DNA from: Mycobacterium gordonae
Lineage (GTDB): Bacteria > Actinomycetota > Actinomycetes > Mycobacteriales > Mycobacteriaceae
DNA: 64,000 nucleotides
Reading direction: 5' to 3'
NCBI RefSeq assembly: GCF_017086405.1
Contig: NZ_CP070973.1
Location: 2,046,001-2,110,000 of the forward strand
Positions 18,683 to 26,527 of the stretch are shown here, one piece after another (within the stretch, counting starts at the first letter, position 1; every line of letters starts with the position of its first letter). Position numbers and translations under genes: made by a program. The notes beneath the pieces were generated by a model. It did not search any database. It was not told the origin of the DNA and saw only the letters and a program-made list of their open reading frames with translations.

Positions 18683-19960
18683 CTATGAAGTTTGTGGGTC
18701 GGACTGGGCCGCGCTGGCCAGCCTGCCGGGACTGAGGTTGGCACTGGCATCAGCAAGGCGTAGTGCCACCTCAAGTTCGAGTCGGCGGTCGCCCAGCGAA
18801 CGGCCGAGCAGGTCTTTTGCCTGTTCGACGCGGTACATCACGGTGTTCTGGTGCACGCCCAGCCGTTCGGCGGTCTTCGACCAGCTCATCCCCTCCTCGA
18901 AGAAGGCGACCAGGGTCGCACGAAGCCTACGGCTGCGCTCAGTGTCCGAACTGAGCTCGCCGAGCTCTGCTTTGACGAACTGCCCCGCGGCCGACAGATC
19001 CTGGGTCAACAGCGCGCTCAGCACCGTGTCGTGGTAGCGCGCGACGGTGCCGGCCGTGTAGGAAAACACGCCGCTCGCGCGGCGGCCGTCGCGCGCTTGG
19101 CGGTGCGACTGGATAAACCCGTCCAGCCCGGCGCCGATTCCCCCGACCGAGGCGAGGAGCGGGGAGTCGACCGACAATGGACCGGGCGGGGAATCGGTCA
19201 CGTTCGGGCCGCCCGTCCAGGCCCACACCATAGACGGGCCCGCCGGAACAACCAGTAGCTCCACGCCCAAAAGTTTGTTTGCGACCGCGGCGGCAGCACC
19301 TTTCAATGCCTGCAGCGCAGGTTTGTGTTGCGAGCGGGGATCAGCCCAAACCATCAGGGCGACGTGTCGTCGCTCGAGGTTGTATGCCAGCGCCGCGCTC
19401 GTCGCATGCAGATCAACTGGACGTCCCGCCACGATCGCGTGGACAAGTTCCGCACGAACGGAGTCGGCGCTCTGTACCCAAAGCTCGCGTTCCCGTTGGT
19501 AGTAATCGACGAGGTCGCCGGAGACCTTTTCGCAGAATCCGTACAGGTACCGTGACGCGGAATTTGCCAACTGCCACTTGACCTTTTCGGGAGCATCCAG
19601 CCGCTGCACCGCCTCACGAATTGCCGCGTCGCACAACCCCAACCCGGTCACATAGCAGCGCGGGATCGCTGCGACGCTGATGCCTCGCTGCGCCAAGGTG
19701 GACACCCAGTTGAGGGTCACCTCCGGGGCCTGCGCCTCCGACGGCGACTCGCCGGCAGCGAAGCCGCGCAGGACCGCAGCCACGTTGGGCAACGCGGCCT
19801 CGACCGTCAACTGCTCGAGGTCTTTGTCTTCGGGCTGATGCAGTTCTGCGACCACCGCCACCGCGCGCAGGCCGATGCGCTCGGCTAACTCGGCCACGTC
19901 AATTGACGCCGCGATCGCGGCGGCCTCCTGAGCCGCGGCGGGTACGAGGTCCTGAGCCAA
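18683..19960 (-). CDS. PucR/CdaR-family transcriptional regulator
   Basis: The 425-residue protein ends with the PucR-type helix-turn-helix LVAFFEEGMSWSKTAERLGV followed by HQNTVMYRVEQAKDLLGR. The middle has the GGDEF-like/RsbRD-like architecture of this family without a GGDEF signature. TTG 19960 is the start, supported by AGGGG five bases upstream and the absence of a nearby ATG. Such regulators in actinobacteria often control P450 or lipid-catabolic genes; the adjacent P450 gene is the likely target, which is inference. Confidence 0.85.
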   Translation of the reverse strand: MAQDLVPAAAQEAAAIAASIDVAELAERIGLRAVAVVAELHQPEDKDLEQLTVEAALPNVAAVLRGFAAGESPSEAQAPEVTLNWVSTLAQRGISVAAIPRCYVTGLGLCDAAIREAVQRLDAPEKVKWQLANSASRYLYGFCEKVSGDLVDYYQRERELWVQSADSVRAELVHAIVAGRPVDLHATSAALAYNLERRHVALMVWADPRSQHKPALQALKGAAAAVANKLLGVELLVVPAGPSMVWAWTGGPNVTDSPPGPLSVDSPLLASVGGIGAGLDGFIQSHRQARDGRRASGVFSYTAGTVARYHDTVLSALLTQDLSAAGQFVKAELGELSSDTERSRRLRATLVAFFEEGMSWSKTAERLGVHQNTVMYRVEQAKDLLGRSLGDRRLELEVALRLADASANLSPGRLASAAQSDPQTS

Positions 19961-20049
19961 TTACGCCCCTAGATCACATAAGACAGGGCGACAGTAGCAT
20001 TCTTGCGCCCCCCGACAGCCCGAAAGCCGCGGTTGCTGCCGGTTATTGG

Positions 20050-21342
20050 TCAGCGACGGGTCGGAGGCGTCCAACGCGCCGGCAGCGAGTGCACGCCGTG
20101 GATGAAATTGTTGATCTGGAACTGGGGCTCGCCTGCCAGCGTGATATCGGGTATGCGCGTATAGATCTCGGTGAGGACCGCGCTGAGCATCTGACGCGCA
20201 AGGGTATTGCCGAGGCAGAAATGCGGGCCACCGGCGCCGAAGCCCAGGTGATCGTTCGGGGTGCGAAGGATGTCGAACTTGCCCGGATTCTCGAACGCCT
20301 CAGCATCGCGGTTGCCCGAGCAGTACCACATCACGACGTGCTCGCCCTTTTTGATCTCGGCATCGCCGATCGTCGTGTCCTGCAAGGCGGTGCGCCGGAA
20401 ATGCATGACCGGGCTGCTGTAGCGGACGACTTCCTCCACGGCAGTGCCCACCCGGGCGGGAAGGTCCTCGACCAGCAGATCGCGCTGATCCGGATGCTGC
20501 GCGAACAGCCGCACCGCGTGTGCAATGGTGTGGCGGGTGGTGTCGTTGGCCGCCGAACCCAGCAGCGAGAAGAACGACATGATTTCCTGGTCGTCGAGCT
20601 TCTTGCCCTCGAACTCCGCGTTGGCGACCCAACTCATGAGATCGTCCTTCGGATCCTTGCGGCACTTCTCAGCCTGCGCGAGTGCGATAGCCTGAATGCG
20701 CATGGCTTCCTCTACGTGCGTGGTCAGGGCGTCACGACCCAGCGCCATCCGCGGGTCGTCCCACGCCAGCATTCGCTCGGCCGCCTCCATGATGATGTGT
20801 TGCTCTTCACTGTCGCGTTCGACGCCGAAAAAGTGAGCGAAGATCCGGCCGGGGACGTACTTCGCGTACAGATCGGCGAAGTCGCCCTCACCGCGGTCGA
20901 TGATCTCGTCCAAGCGCTCCCGTGCCGTCTGGGCTACCCAGTCAGCCAATTTCCGGATGTTGCGCAGGGTGAAAGCCTGCTGGATCAGGCCGCGCAGCCT
21001 GCGATGGTCCTCGCCATCCATGACCAGAAACGACGCTGTGGCCCTGATGGCGTCTATGGGCATGTCCTCCATCAACACGCCTAGGCCGGAGCAGAACAGT
21101 TCTTTGCTGCGCGAGACGTGGCGACAATCCGCGGCTTTCGTGACCGACCAGAATCCGGGCGTGTTCTCATCCGGCGGGAGCAATGTCGACTCGTACGGAC
21201 GGCTGTAGCAAACGGGCTGCTCCGTGCGCAATCGCGCGAAGGCCTTATCCCGTTGCTCGAAGTCCTGTTCCCAGAACGACCTGGCGGCTAGGTCCAATTC
21301 GGGGTCCGTGATCATCAGGGGGTGTTCGGCAATTCTGGTCAT
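20050..21342 (-). CDS. Cytochrome P450
   Basis: The 430-residue enzyme has all core P450 motifs: the I-helix SLLGSAANDTTRHT, the K-helix E-x-x-R (EEVVRY) and the heme loop FGAGGPHFCLGN with the cysteine near residue 374. It inserts oxygen from O2 into an unknown substrate using electrons from a ferredoxin. ATG 21342 starts MTRIAEHPLMITDPELDL. The gene follows the SDR of the Rieske operon by 103 bases on the same strand and precedes the PucR gene. A ferredoxin gene lies 3 kb downstream. I cannot assign a CYP subfamily. Confidence 0.94.
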   Translation of the reverse strand: MTRIAEHPLMITDPELDLAARSFWEQDFEQRDKAFARLRTEQPVCYSRPYESTLLPPDENTPGFWSVTKAADCRHVSRSKELFCSGLGVLMEDMPIDAIRATASFLVMDGEDHRRLRGLIQQAFTLRNIRKLADWVAQTARERLDEIIDRGEGDFADLYAKYVPGRIFAHFFGVERDSEEQHIIMEAAERMLAWDDPRMALGRDALTTHVEEAMRIQAIALAQAEKCRKDPKDDLMSWVANAEFEGKKLDDQEIMSFFSLLGSAANDTTRHTIAHAVRLFAQHPDQRDLLVEDLPARVGTAVEEVVRYSSPVMHFRRTALQDTTIGDAEIKKGEHVVMWYCSGNRDAEAFENPGKFDILRTPNDHLGFGAGGPHFCLGNTLARQMLSAVLTEIYTRIPDITLAGEPQFQINNFIHGVHSLPARWTPPTRR

Positions 21343-21445
21343 GAAAGCAGGTTGCCACCGGCCGATTCGCCTGACGATCCGGCACAATGCGTAAGCGCAT
21401 CTCTCGTTGGGGGTGCCTGGTGGGGATAGTAGGCACGTCGCGACA

Positions 21446-22288
21446 TCATCGATCAGCTGCCGGCGAGCGGTCCGGCGAAGCCACCGCGAGCGCGTGGTTG
21501 AAGATGCCCGACCCGGACAATGCCAGTCCACCGTCCACCACTATGCGCGCGCCCGTCACGAATGACGCCAGCGGCGATGCCAGAACCACCGCCATGGCTC
21601 CGACCTCTTCGGCCGTGCCGAACCGGCCCAACGCGATGCCGTCGGTCCATGCCTGGCGACCCACCTGCGCGGCCAGTCGTTTCATTCCTTCGGTATCCTC
21701 GATCGGGCCGGGGACGATGGCGTTGCTACGGATGCCATGCGGGCCCCACTCCAGGGCGAGGTGTCGCATCAGGCTGTCGATCGCCGCCTTGGCGGCGCCG
21801 ACGTGTGCCTGATACAGATACGGTGCGTCTGACTGACCCGCTGAGATGAACAGCAGGCTGCCGTGTGTTTCCTTGAGTTGATCGAAAGCCGCATGCGCCG
21901 CGTGAAACGAGCCGAGCAGGTCGATGTCGATGACTGTTCGGAACCCATTGCTCGACATCTTCTCCGCGGGAGCCAGGAAGTTGCCGGCGGCCCCGCATAC
22001 CACAGTAGATATAGGCCCAATATCGTCGCGCGCCTTGATAAATGCGGCTGACATCGCGTCCATGTCGCGGACGTCGGCCACCGATATCGATACTCTTGCC
22101 CCGAGTTCACCGAGTTCTTCGGCGGCCGCCTCCAGACGCTCCTGGGTGCGGCCGCAGATCGCGATGTCGGCGCCCACCTGTGCAAAGCAGCGCGCTATGC
22201 CGAGGTTGACGCCGCTGCCGCCGCCGGTGATGAAAGCGGATGTGCCACTGAGCAGTTCCGGCGACAGGCAGGTGATGATCGCTTTCAT
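21446..22288 (-). CDS. Short-chain dehydrogenase/reductase
   Basis: The 280-residue SDR has the variant cofactor loop ITGGGSGVNLGIARCFAQ, typical of 2,4-dienoyl-CoA reductase-like SDRs, GAAGNFLAPAEKMS, and a C-terminal ASFVTGARIVVDGGLALSG. The usual Tyr-x-x-x-Lys appears displaced: the region reads SAGQSDAPYLYQAHVGAAKAAI, so the tyrosine is not in the canonical spacing to the lysine, as in dienoyl-CoA reductases. Its ATG overlaps the stop of the Rieske oxygenase gene (ATGA), so it works with that enzyme or on its product. Confidence 0.88.
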   Translation of the reverse strand: MKAIITCLSPELLSGTSAFITGGGSGVNLGIARCFAQVGADIAICGRTQERLEAAAEELGELGARVSISVADVRDMDAMSAAFIKARDDIGPISTVVCGAAGNFLAPAEKMSSNGFRTVIDIDLLGSFHAAHAAFDQLKETHGSLLFISAGQSDAPYLYQAHVGAAKAAIDSLMRHLALEWGPHGIRSNAIVPGPIEDTEGMKRLAAQVGRQAWTDGIALGRFGTAEEVGAMAVVLASPLASFVTGARIVVDGGLALSGSGIFNHALAVASPDRSPAADR

Positions 22289-23331
22289 TCCCGCACCGGC
22301 ATCCCGGCGGTGGGGGAGCGGTACTGGCGTTCGTGTGTGAGCATCGACTCGACGATGCGGCGCGCTTTGAGTACTCCCGCATCGGCCGAGACATGAAAAC
22401 CGTTCCCGGCTCGCACATCACCAACGGTGTCCTGGATCGTCTCGACGACGCCGACGTCGACCCGCATGACCTGCTCGAAGACGGTGTGCAACCCCTGTCC
22501 GACGCGCTCGTCGTCGAGCCTGTAGTTGCGGGCGAACTGCCAGAAAAGATGTGTGCTGCAAGGAGTTTCAGGGGTCACGGCCTGGATCCGGACCTGCCCG
22601 AAGGTCTCGCCGTCGGCGCCGAATAGATTCCACCCTTCCACTAGCACCGCGGGCGAGATGAACGTGCCGTAATGCCGGCGGTGGTAACCGCCATCACGCG
22701 GCAGGCCCGTCGCCGCCGCTTCCCAGTCGGCCAACGGCGCCACAGGCATGTTGCGGGAGAACGTCACCGACGTCTCGGAGACCTCGATTTCGTCAAGGGG
22801 CGCCACCGAGCCGATGGTCGGCGGCGTTTCCTGCGGGTGTACCCACGGGATGTGCGTCAGGTCGAGATAGTGCTCGTGCACGAGCATGTAGTTGGCGTTC
22901 ACGCGAAGTGAGGTGCCCGACGAAGCCCAATCCTGCCCGGTCAACCATGGCAGCGCGGGCACCGGCCGGCCTTCAGAGCGCGCGGGCGCACCGAGCCAAA
23001 TCCACACGAACGGAGCAACTTCACGGACGGGATAGCGCGCGACGCAAGCTCCGTAAGGCGGGTGGGGCTGCGACGGAACCTTCACACAGGCTCCGGTCGG
23101 GTCGTACTGGAACCCGTGGTAGCCACATTCGATGTTGTCGCCCTTGACGTTTCCCTTGGAAAGCGGATAGCCGCGGTGACCGCACTGGTCGGCCAGCGCA
23201 ACGATCTCGCCTGCCTCTTGCCGGTAGAGCACGACACGACGATCCAGCAGCCGGCGGCCGATCGGCGCTCTGCCGATCTCGTCACTGAGGGCCGCCACAT
23301 ACCAGCAGTCCCGGGGGTAGTTCGCGGTCAT
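22285..23331 (-). CDS. Rieske non-heme iron oxygenase, VanA/phthalate-type
   Basis: The 348-residue protein has the Rieske 2Fe-2S motif CGHRGYPLSKGNVKGD ... CGYHG and the mononuclear iron ligands in HEHYLDLTHIPWVHP. Single-component alpha-type oxygenases of this group O-demethylate or hydroxylate aromatic or alicyclic acids (VanA, DdmC). It is sandwiched, with ATGA overlaps on both sides, between its presumed reductase and an SDR. The substrate is unknown. KshA-type steroid hydroxylases are related, but the reductase partner here has the phthalate-reductase domain order. Confidence 0.92.
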   Translation of the reverse strand: MTANYPRDCWYVAALSDEIGRAPIGRRLLDRRVVLYRQEAGEIVALADQCGHRGYPLSKGNVKGDNIECGYHGFQYDPTGACVKVPSQPHPPYGACVARYPVREVAPFVWIWLGAPARSEGRPVPALPWLTGQDWASSGTSLRVNANYMLVHEHYLDLTHIPWVHPQETPPTIGSVAPLDEIEVSETSVTFSRNMPVAPLADWEAAATGLPRDGGYHRRHYGTFISPAVLVEGWNLFGADGETFGQVRIQAVTPETPCSTHLFWQFARNYRLDDERVGQGLHTVFEQVMRVDVGVVETIQDTVGDVRAGNGFHVSADAGVLKARRIVESMLTHERQYRSPTAGMPVRE

Positions 23332-24302
23332 ACGTCGAGCACCAGCGTTTCCGATAGCGAGCGCGACACGCAGATCATCATGCAGTCGTTCTCGGCCTTT
23401 TCGTCATCGTCGAGCACCGAATCGCGGTGATCGGGGCTGCCTTCCAGCACGGCCACCTCGCACGTGCCGCAGATGCCTTCCATACATGACGCCAGCATGC
23501 TGACCCCTTTCGCCTTGATCGCCGCGAGGATTGATTCGCCAGGCCCGACGTCGACGGTGATGCCGGAGCGCTGGCATACGACTTGGAAGTTGTCGAGAGC
23601 TTCTTCGGACGGCATGTGCGCATCTGGCTTGGCCGCGAAGCGTTCGAGGTGCAGCGCGTTTTTCGGCCAGGACAGGCAGAACTGTTCGACGGCGCTGAGT
23701 AAGCCTTCGGGCCCGCAGCAGTACACAAGGGTGTCGTCACGCGGGCTGCCGAGGACGCTGGCCAGGTCGGGCATACCCCTTTCGTTCAGGGGCCAGATCG
23801 TCACCCGCTCGCCGAACTTCGAGAGATCATCCACGAAGGCCATCGATGATCGCTGTCGCCCGCCATACAGCAGGTGCCAGTCGGCTCCGTCCGCTTGCGC
23901 CGCCTCGATCATCGGCATCATCGGTGTGATGCCGATGCCTCCGGCGATGAACTGGTATCGCTTCGCCCTTTGGAAAGGGAAATGGTTGCGGGGACCGCGG
24001 ACTTGGATCCTGCAGCCCTTGTGCAGTTCGTGATGAACGTGCTTGGATCCGCCGCGGCCGTTCGGATCGAGCAGGACGCCCACCTTCCATCGCCGTCGGT
24101 CCAGCGGGCTCGAACACAACGAATACTGTCGCACCAGCGAGTCGGTCAGGATCAAATCGATGTGCGCGCCGGGATTCCAGTCCGGCAGGTCGCCACCGGA
24201 CGGCTCTTCAAGCACGAGGCCAACAACGTCGTCGGCTAGTTCTTCGCGTTCGGCGACGATCAGTTCGACCGTGCGCTCATGCATCTGCGGAACTTGGCTC
24301 AC
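23328..24302 (-). CDS. VanB/phthalate dioxygenase-type reductase (FMN, NAD, C-terminal 2Fe-2S)
   Basis: The 324-residue protein has the flavin-binding RQYSLCSSP, the NAD site FIAGGIGITPMMPMI, YCCGPEGLL, and a C-terminal plant-type ferredoxin domain CMEGICGTCEVAVLEG ... CMMICVSRS with four cysteines. It passes electrons from NADH to the Rieske oxygenase encoded next. GTG 24302 is supported by AAAGGAG five bases upstream. It begins the operon reductase-oxygenase-SDR. An inverted element ACCCCGAATGGGGAG lies about 100 bases upstream. Confidence 0.94.
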   Translation of the reverse strand: MSQVPQMHERTVELIVAEREELADDVVGLVLEEPSGGDLPDWNPGAHIDLILTDSLVRQYSLCSSPLDRRRWKVGVLLDPNGRGGSKHVHHELHKGCRIQVRGPRNHFPFQRAKRYQFIAGGIGITPMMPMIEAAQADGADWHLLYGGRQRSSMAFVDDLSKFGERVTIWPLNERGMPDLASVLGSPRDDTLVYCCGPEGLLSAVEQFCLSWPKNALHLERFAAKPDAHMPSEEALDNFQVVCQRSGITVDVGPGESILAAIKAKGVSMLASCMEGICGTCEVAVLEGSPDHRDSVLDDDEKAENDCMMICVSRSLSETLVLDV

Positions 24303-24397
24303 CCGAACTCCTTTGGCGCGATCACTGCTAACCCGATGTCATCGAAGCGTGCGACTTACGAGATCGCACAACAAGCCGTCGGAGGATGGACCGTTAT

Positions 24398-24412
24398 ACC
24401 CCGAATGGGGAG
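24398..24412. promoter_or_regulatory. Candidate operator ACCCCG-N3-GGGGAG before the Rieske operon
   Basis: ACCCCGAATGGGGAG forms a near-palindrome (CCCC/GGGG arms) about 96 bases upstream of the reductase GTG and just after the stop of the first PhaZ-like gene. Twelve of 15 bases match ACCCCGTTCGGGGAG at 31689-31703, and a weaker copy lies at 25434-25447. It may be a binding site for a regulator of the cluster. Confidence 0.35.
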
Positions 24413-24423
24413 TATTTGGGCAC

Positions 24424-25245
24424 TCAACCTCGATCGAGGAAGTCCTCGACGATGGGGGCCAGCTCGTCGGCGCTCGTGACAAGTCCGAGATGACCATCGT
24501 GGAAGACGTGCAGCTCTGCGTCGGGAAGTAGTGCGCGCATTAGTCTTCCGTTCACCGGCGGAATGATCGGGTCATCGTCCCCGGTCAGGATCAGCGTCGG
24601 CTGCCGGATCAACCGGGCGAACGGAACGCTTGTCCAACCCAGCGCGGCGAGCTGTTGGTAGAACAGACCGCGCCGATCGTTTTGCATGTGCTCGAAGAGG
24701 GCAGGTTGAGGGGATCCCGTCCTGGCCTTGCCGCCGTAAATTGTGGGCGCAACCTGACGGGCGTGGGTGGGATCGTCGAAACGGCGCCGGGTCAGCATCT
24801 CGCGGATGACGCCCAGCCGGCCTGGGATGGGAGGGCCCATCGTGCTACTGACCACGATCAGCCTGCGGCAACGGTGACCGTACTGAAATGCGAACTGCTG
24901 GGCCAGCGCTCCTCCCCACGACACGCCGAGCACGTCGACGATCGGCACCTGCAGCGCATCGAGCAGGTGGCTCGTCAACCTCGCCGGCACGCGCATGCGG
25001 TACGGCCGCGAAGGCGTTTCGGACCTGCCTACCCCTGGGACGTCGAAGCGGATCACGCCGGTCTCGGGCCGCAGGGCATCGACGAAGGGTTGGAGTCCCT
25101 CCAGGCCCACACCAAGACCGTTGCACAACAGCAACGGTGGGCGGCTACCGTCGCCGTCTCGGACGGCGACGTGTAGCAGACGGCCGTCTACCTCGACGAA
25201 GCTCGTCGAGAAGTCCGGCTCGTGCTGGCCGCGAACGGAATTCAT
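24424..25245 (-). CDS. Alpha/beta hydrolase, intracellular PHA depolymerase (PhaZ)-like, copy 1
   Basis: The 273-residue hydrolase closely resembles Pseudomonas medium-chain PHA depolymerase PhaZ: VIRFDVPGVGRSETPSRPYR, the nucleophile elbow VLGVSWGGALAQQFA, APTIYGGKAR, LGWTSVPFARLIRQPTLIL, then TGDDDPIIPP with the acid and HDGHLGLVTSA with the histidine. It would release hydroxyacids from storage granules made by PhaC. It is the product of a tandem duplication with the next gene upstream. No secretion signal is present. General esterase activity is the alternative. Confidence 0.8.
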   Translation of the reverse strand: MNSVRGQHEPDFSTSFVEVDGRLLHVAVRDGDGSRPPLLLCNGLGVGLEGLQPFVDALRPETGVIRFDVPGVGRSETPSRPYRMRVPARLTSHLLDALQVPIVDVLGVSWGGALAQQFAFQYGHRCRRLIVVSSTMGPPIPGRLGVIREMLTRRRFDDPTHARQVAPTIYGGKARTGSPQPALFEHMQNDRRGLFYQQLAALGWTSVPFARLIRQPTLILTGDDDPIIPPVNGRLMRALLPDAELHVFHDGHLGLVTSADELAPIVEDFLDRG

Positions 25246-25319
25246 TATTTTTCTCCCTGCGGTGGTTGCAGCAACGGGTCATTGCGACCCGCTGGTTGGT
25301 CGGCAGTTCGGGTGCAAGG

Positions 25320-25349
25320 CCCGGTCGGCGTAGGCAGTTCCTGCGGATG
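25320..25349 (-). repeat. Duplicated 30-bp upstream element, copy 1
   Basis: This segment matches 26415-26444 at 27 of 30 positions and lies 75 bases upstream of the copy 1 hydrolase start. On the minus strand it contains GGAAC, but the second box of an ECF promoter is degenerate (GCC instead of GTT). It is evidence that the tandem duplication included 5' flanking DNA. Confidence 0.7.
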
Positions 25350-25456
25350 TCAGATCGCCTGGGTTGGCGCTGGTTCTTCGCAGGCCCTTCGTAGCGCGAT
25401 CGGGCTGGCGGCTGACGGAGATGGGACCGCCATACCGCGAAGGGGACTGTTGCGCG

Positions 25457-26284
25457 CTACCGTCGATCGAGGAATTCTTCGACGATCGGGGCGAGCTCGT
25501 CAGCACTCGTCACCAGTCCCAGGTGACCGTCTTGGAAGATTCTGAGCTCAGAGTTCAGCAGCGCCTGGCGCAGCATCCTACCGTTCACCGGCGGGATGAC
25601 CGGGTCGTCGTTTCCGGTCAGGATCAGCGTCGGCTGGCGAATCAGAGGGGCAAAGGGAAGGCTGGTCCAGCCCAGGGCTGAGAGCTGCTGATAGAAAAGA
25701 CCGCGCCGGTCATTGCGCATGTGCGTGAAGATGGGAATTGGCTGCTTTTCCGAACGAGCCTTGCCGCCATAGATATTCGGCGCGACCCGCCGCGCGTGTT
25801 CGGGGTCGTCGAAGCGCCGGCGGGAAAGCATCTCAGGGATGACCCGTGGAAGGCCGGGTACACCCCCCAACATACCCAGAGTGGTACTGACCAGGATCTG
25901 CTTGCGACAGCGCTGACGATGTTGGAACGCGAACTGTTGTGCCAGCGCCCCTCCCCAGGAGACGCCGAGCACGTCCACCCGGGGAACCTCGAGGACGTCG
26001 AGCAAATGGCTTGTCAGCCGCGCGATTCCCCACATGCGATAGGGGAGCACCGGGGTCGGCGACTGCCCGATCCCTGGGACGTCGAAGCGGATCACGCCCG
26101 TCTCAGGCCGCAGGGCGTCGACGAACGGCTGGAGTCCCTCCATACTCACCCCGAGTCCGTTGCAAAGCAGTAGGGGGGGACGGCTTCCGTCGCCTTCCCG
26201 TACCGCGACCCGCACCCGCTGGCCAGCGACGTCGATAAACCGCGGTTCCAATTCTTGCTCCTGACTTGCACGTCGTGTACTCAT
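25457..26284 (-). CDS. Alpha/beta hydrolase, intracellular PHA depolymerase (PhaZ)-like, copy 2
   Basis: The 275-residue protein is a close paralogue of the hydrolase encoded at 24424-25245 and shares every active-site block: GVIRFDVPGIGQSPTP, VLGVSWGGALAQQFA, APNIYGGKAR, LGWTSLPFAPLIRQPTLIL, TGNDDPVIPP and QDGHLGLVTSADELAPIV. Differences concentrate in the cap region (LGMLGGVPGLPRVIPEMLSRRR against the shorter segment of copy 1), which could alter substrate size. ATG 26284 has a strong GGAGGAG site. It is divergent from the acyl-CoA ligase gene. The pair suggests division of labour in polymer mobilisation. Confidence 0.8.
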   Translation of the reverse strand: MSTRRASQEQELEPRFIDVAGQRVRVAVREGDGSRPPLLLCNGLGVSMEGLQPFVDALRPETGVIRFDVPGIGQSPTPVLPYRMWGIARLTSHLLDVLEVPRVDVLGVSWGGALAQQFAFQHRQRCRKQILVSTTLGMLGGVPGLPRVIPEMLSRRRFDDPEHARRVAPNIYGGKARSEKQPIPIFTHMRNDRRGLFYQQLSALGWTSLPFAPLIRQPTLILTGNDDPVIPPVNGRMLRQALLNSELRIFQDGHLGLVTSADELAPIVEEFLDRR

Positions 26285-26412
26285 TGGTCTCCTCCGTCGA
26301 GGCGTCTGGACATTCGGCCGTAAGCGACCGGGTTCTCGATCGCTCTCAGCTGGCACGAACACGTCATCCGGCGCGGACGTTACCTGCCGGGAGTGGTCAC
26401 TTTGGGGCTGAG

Positions 26413-26436
26413 AACCCGGTCGGGGGAGGCAGTTCC
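26413..26436 (-). promoter_or_regulatory. ECF sigma-like promoter for PhaZ-like copy 2
   Basis: On the minus strand GGAAC (plus 26432-26436) is followed by 16 bases and GTT (plus 26413-26415), matching the SigE/SigH-type consensus of mycobacteria. It lies about 129 bases upstream of ATG 26284. It overlaps the duplicated 30-bp element. Assignment is by pattern only. Confidence 0.35.
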
Positions 26437-26444
26437 CGCGGATG
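26415..26444 (-). repeat. Duplicated 30-bp upstream element, copy 2
   Basis: This segment matches 25320-25349 at 27 of 30 positions. It sits between the divergent PhaZ-like copy 2 and acyl-CoA ligase genes and overlaps the ECF-like promoter. Confidence 0.7.
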
Positions 26445-26527
26445 GGAGATCGCTCACGAGCAAGGTGGTCCTTAGCGTTGGCTTGCATGGATGAGCCGCT
26501 TCGCTGTGTCCGGAGGAGAAGAGCCCG

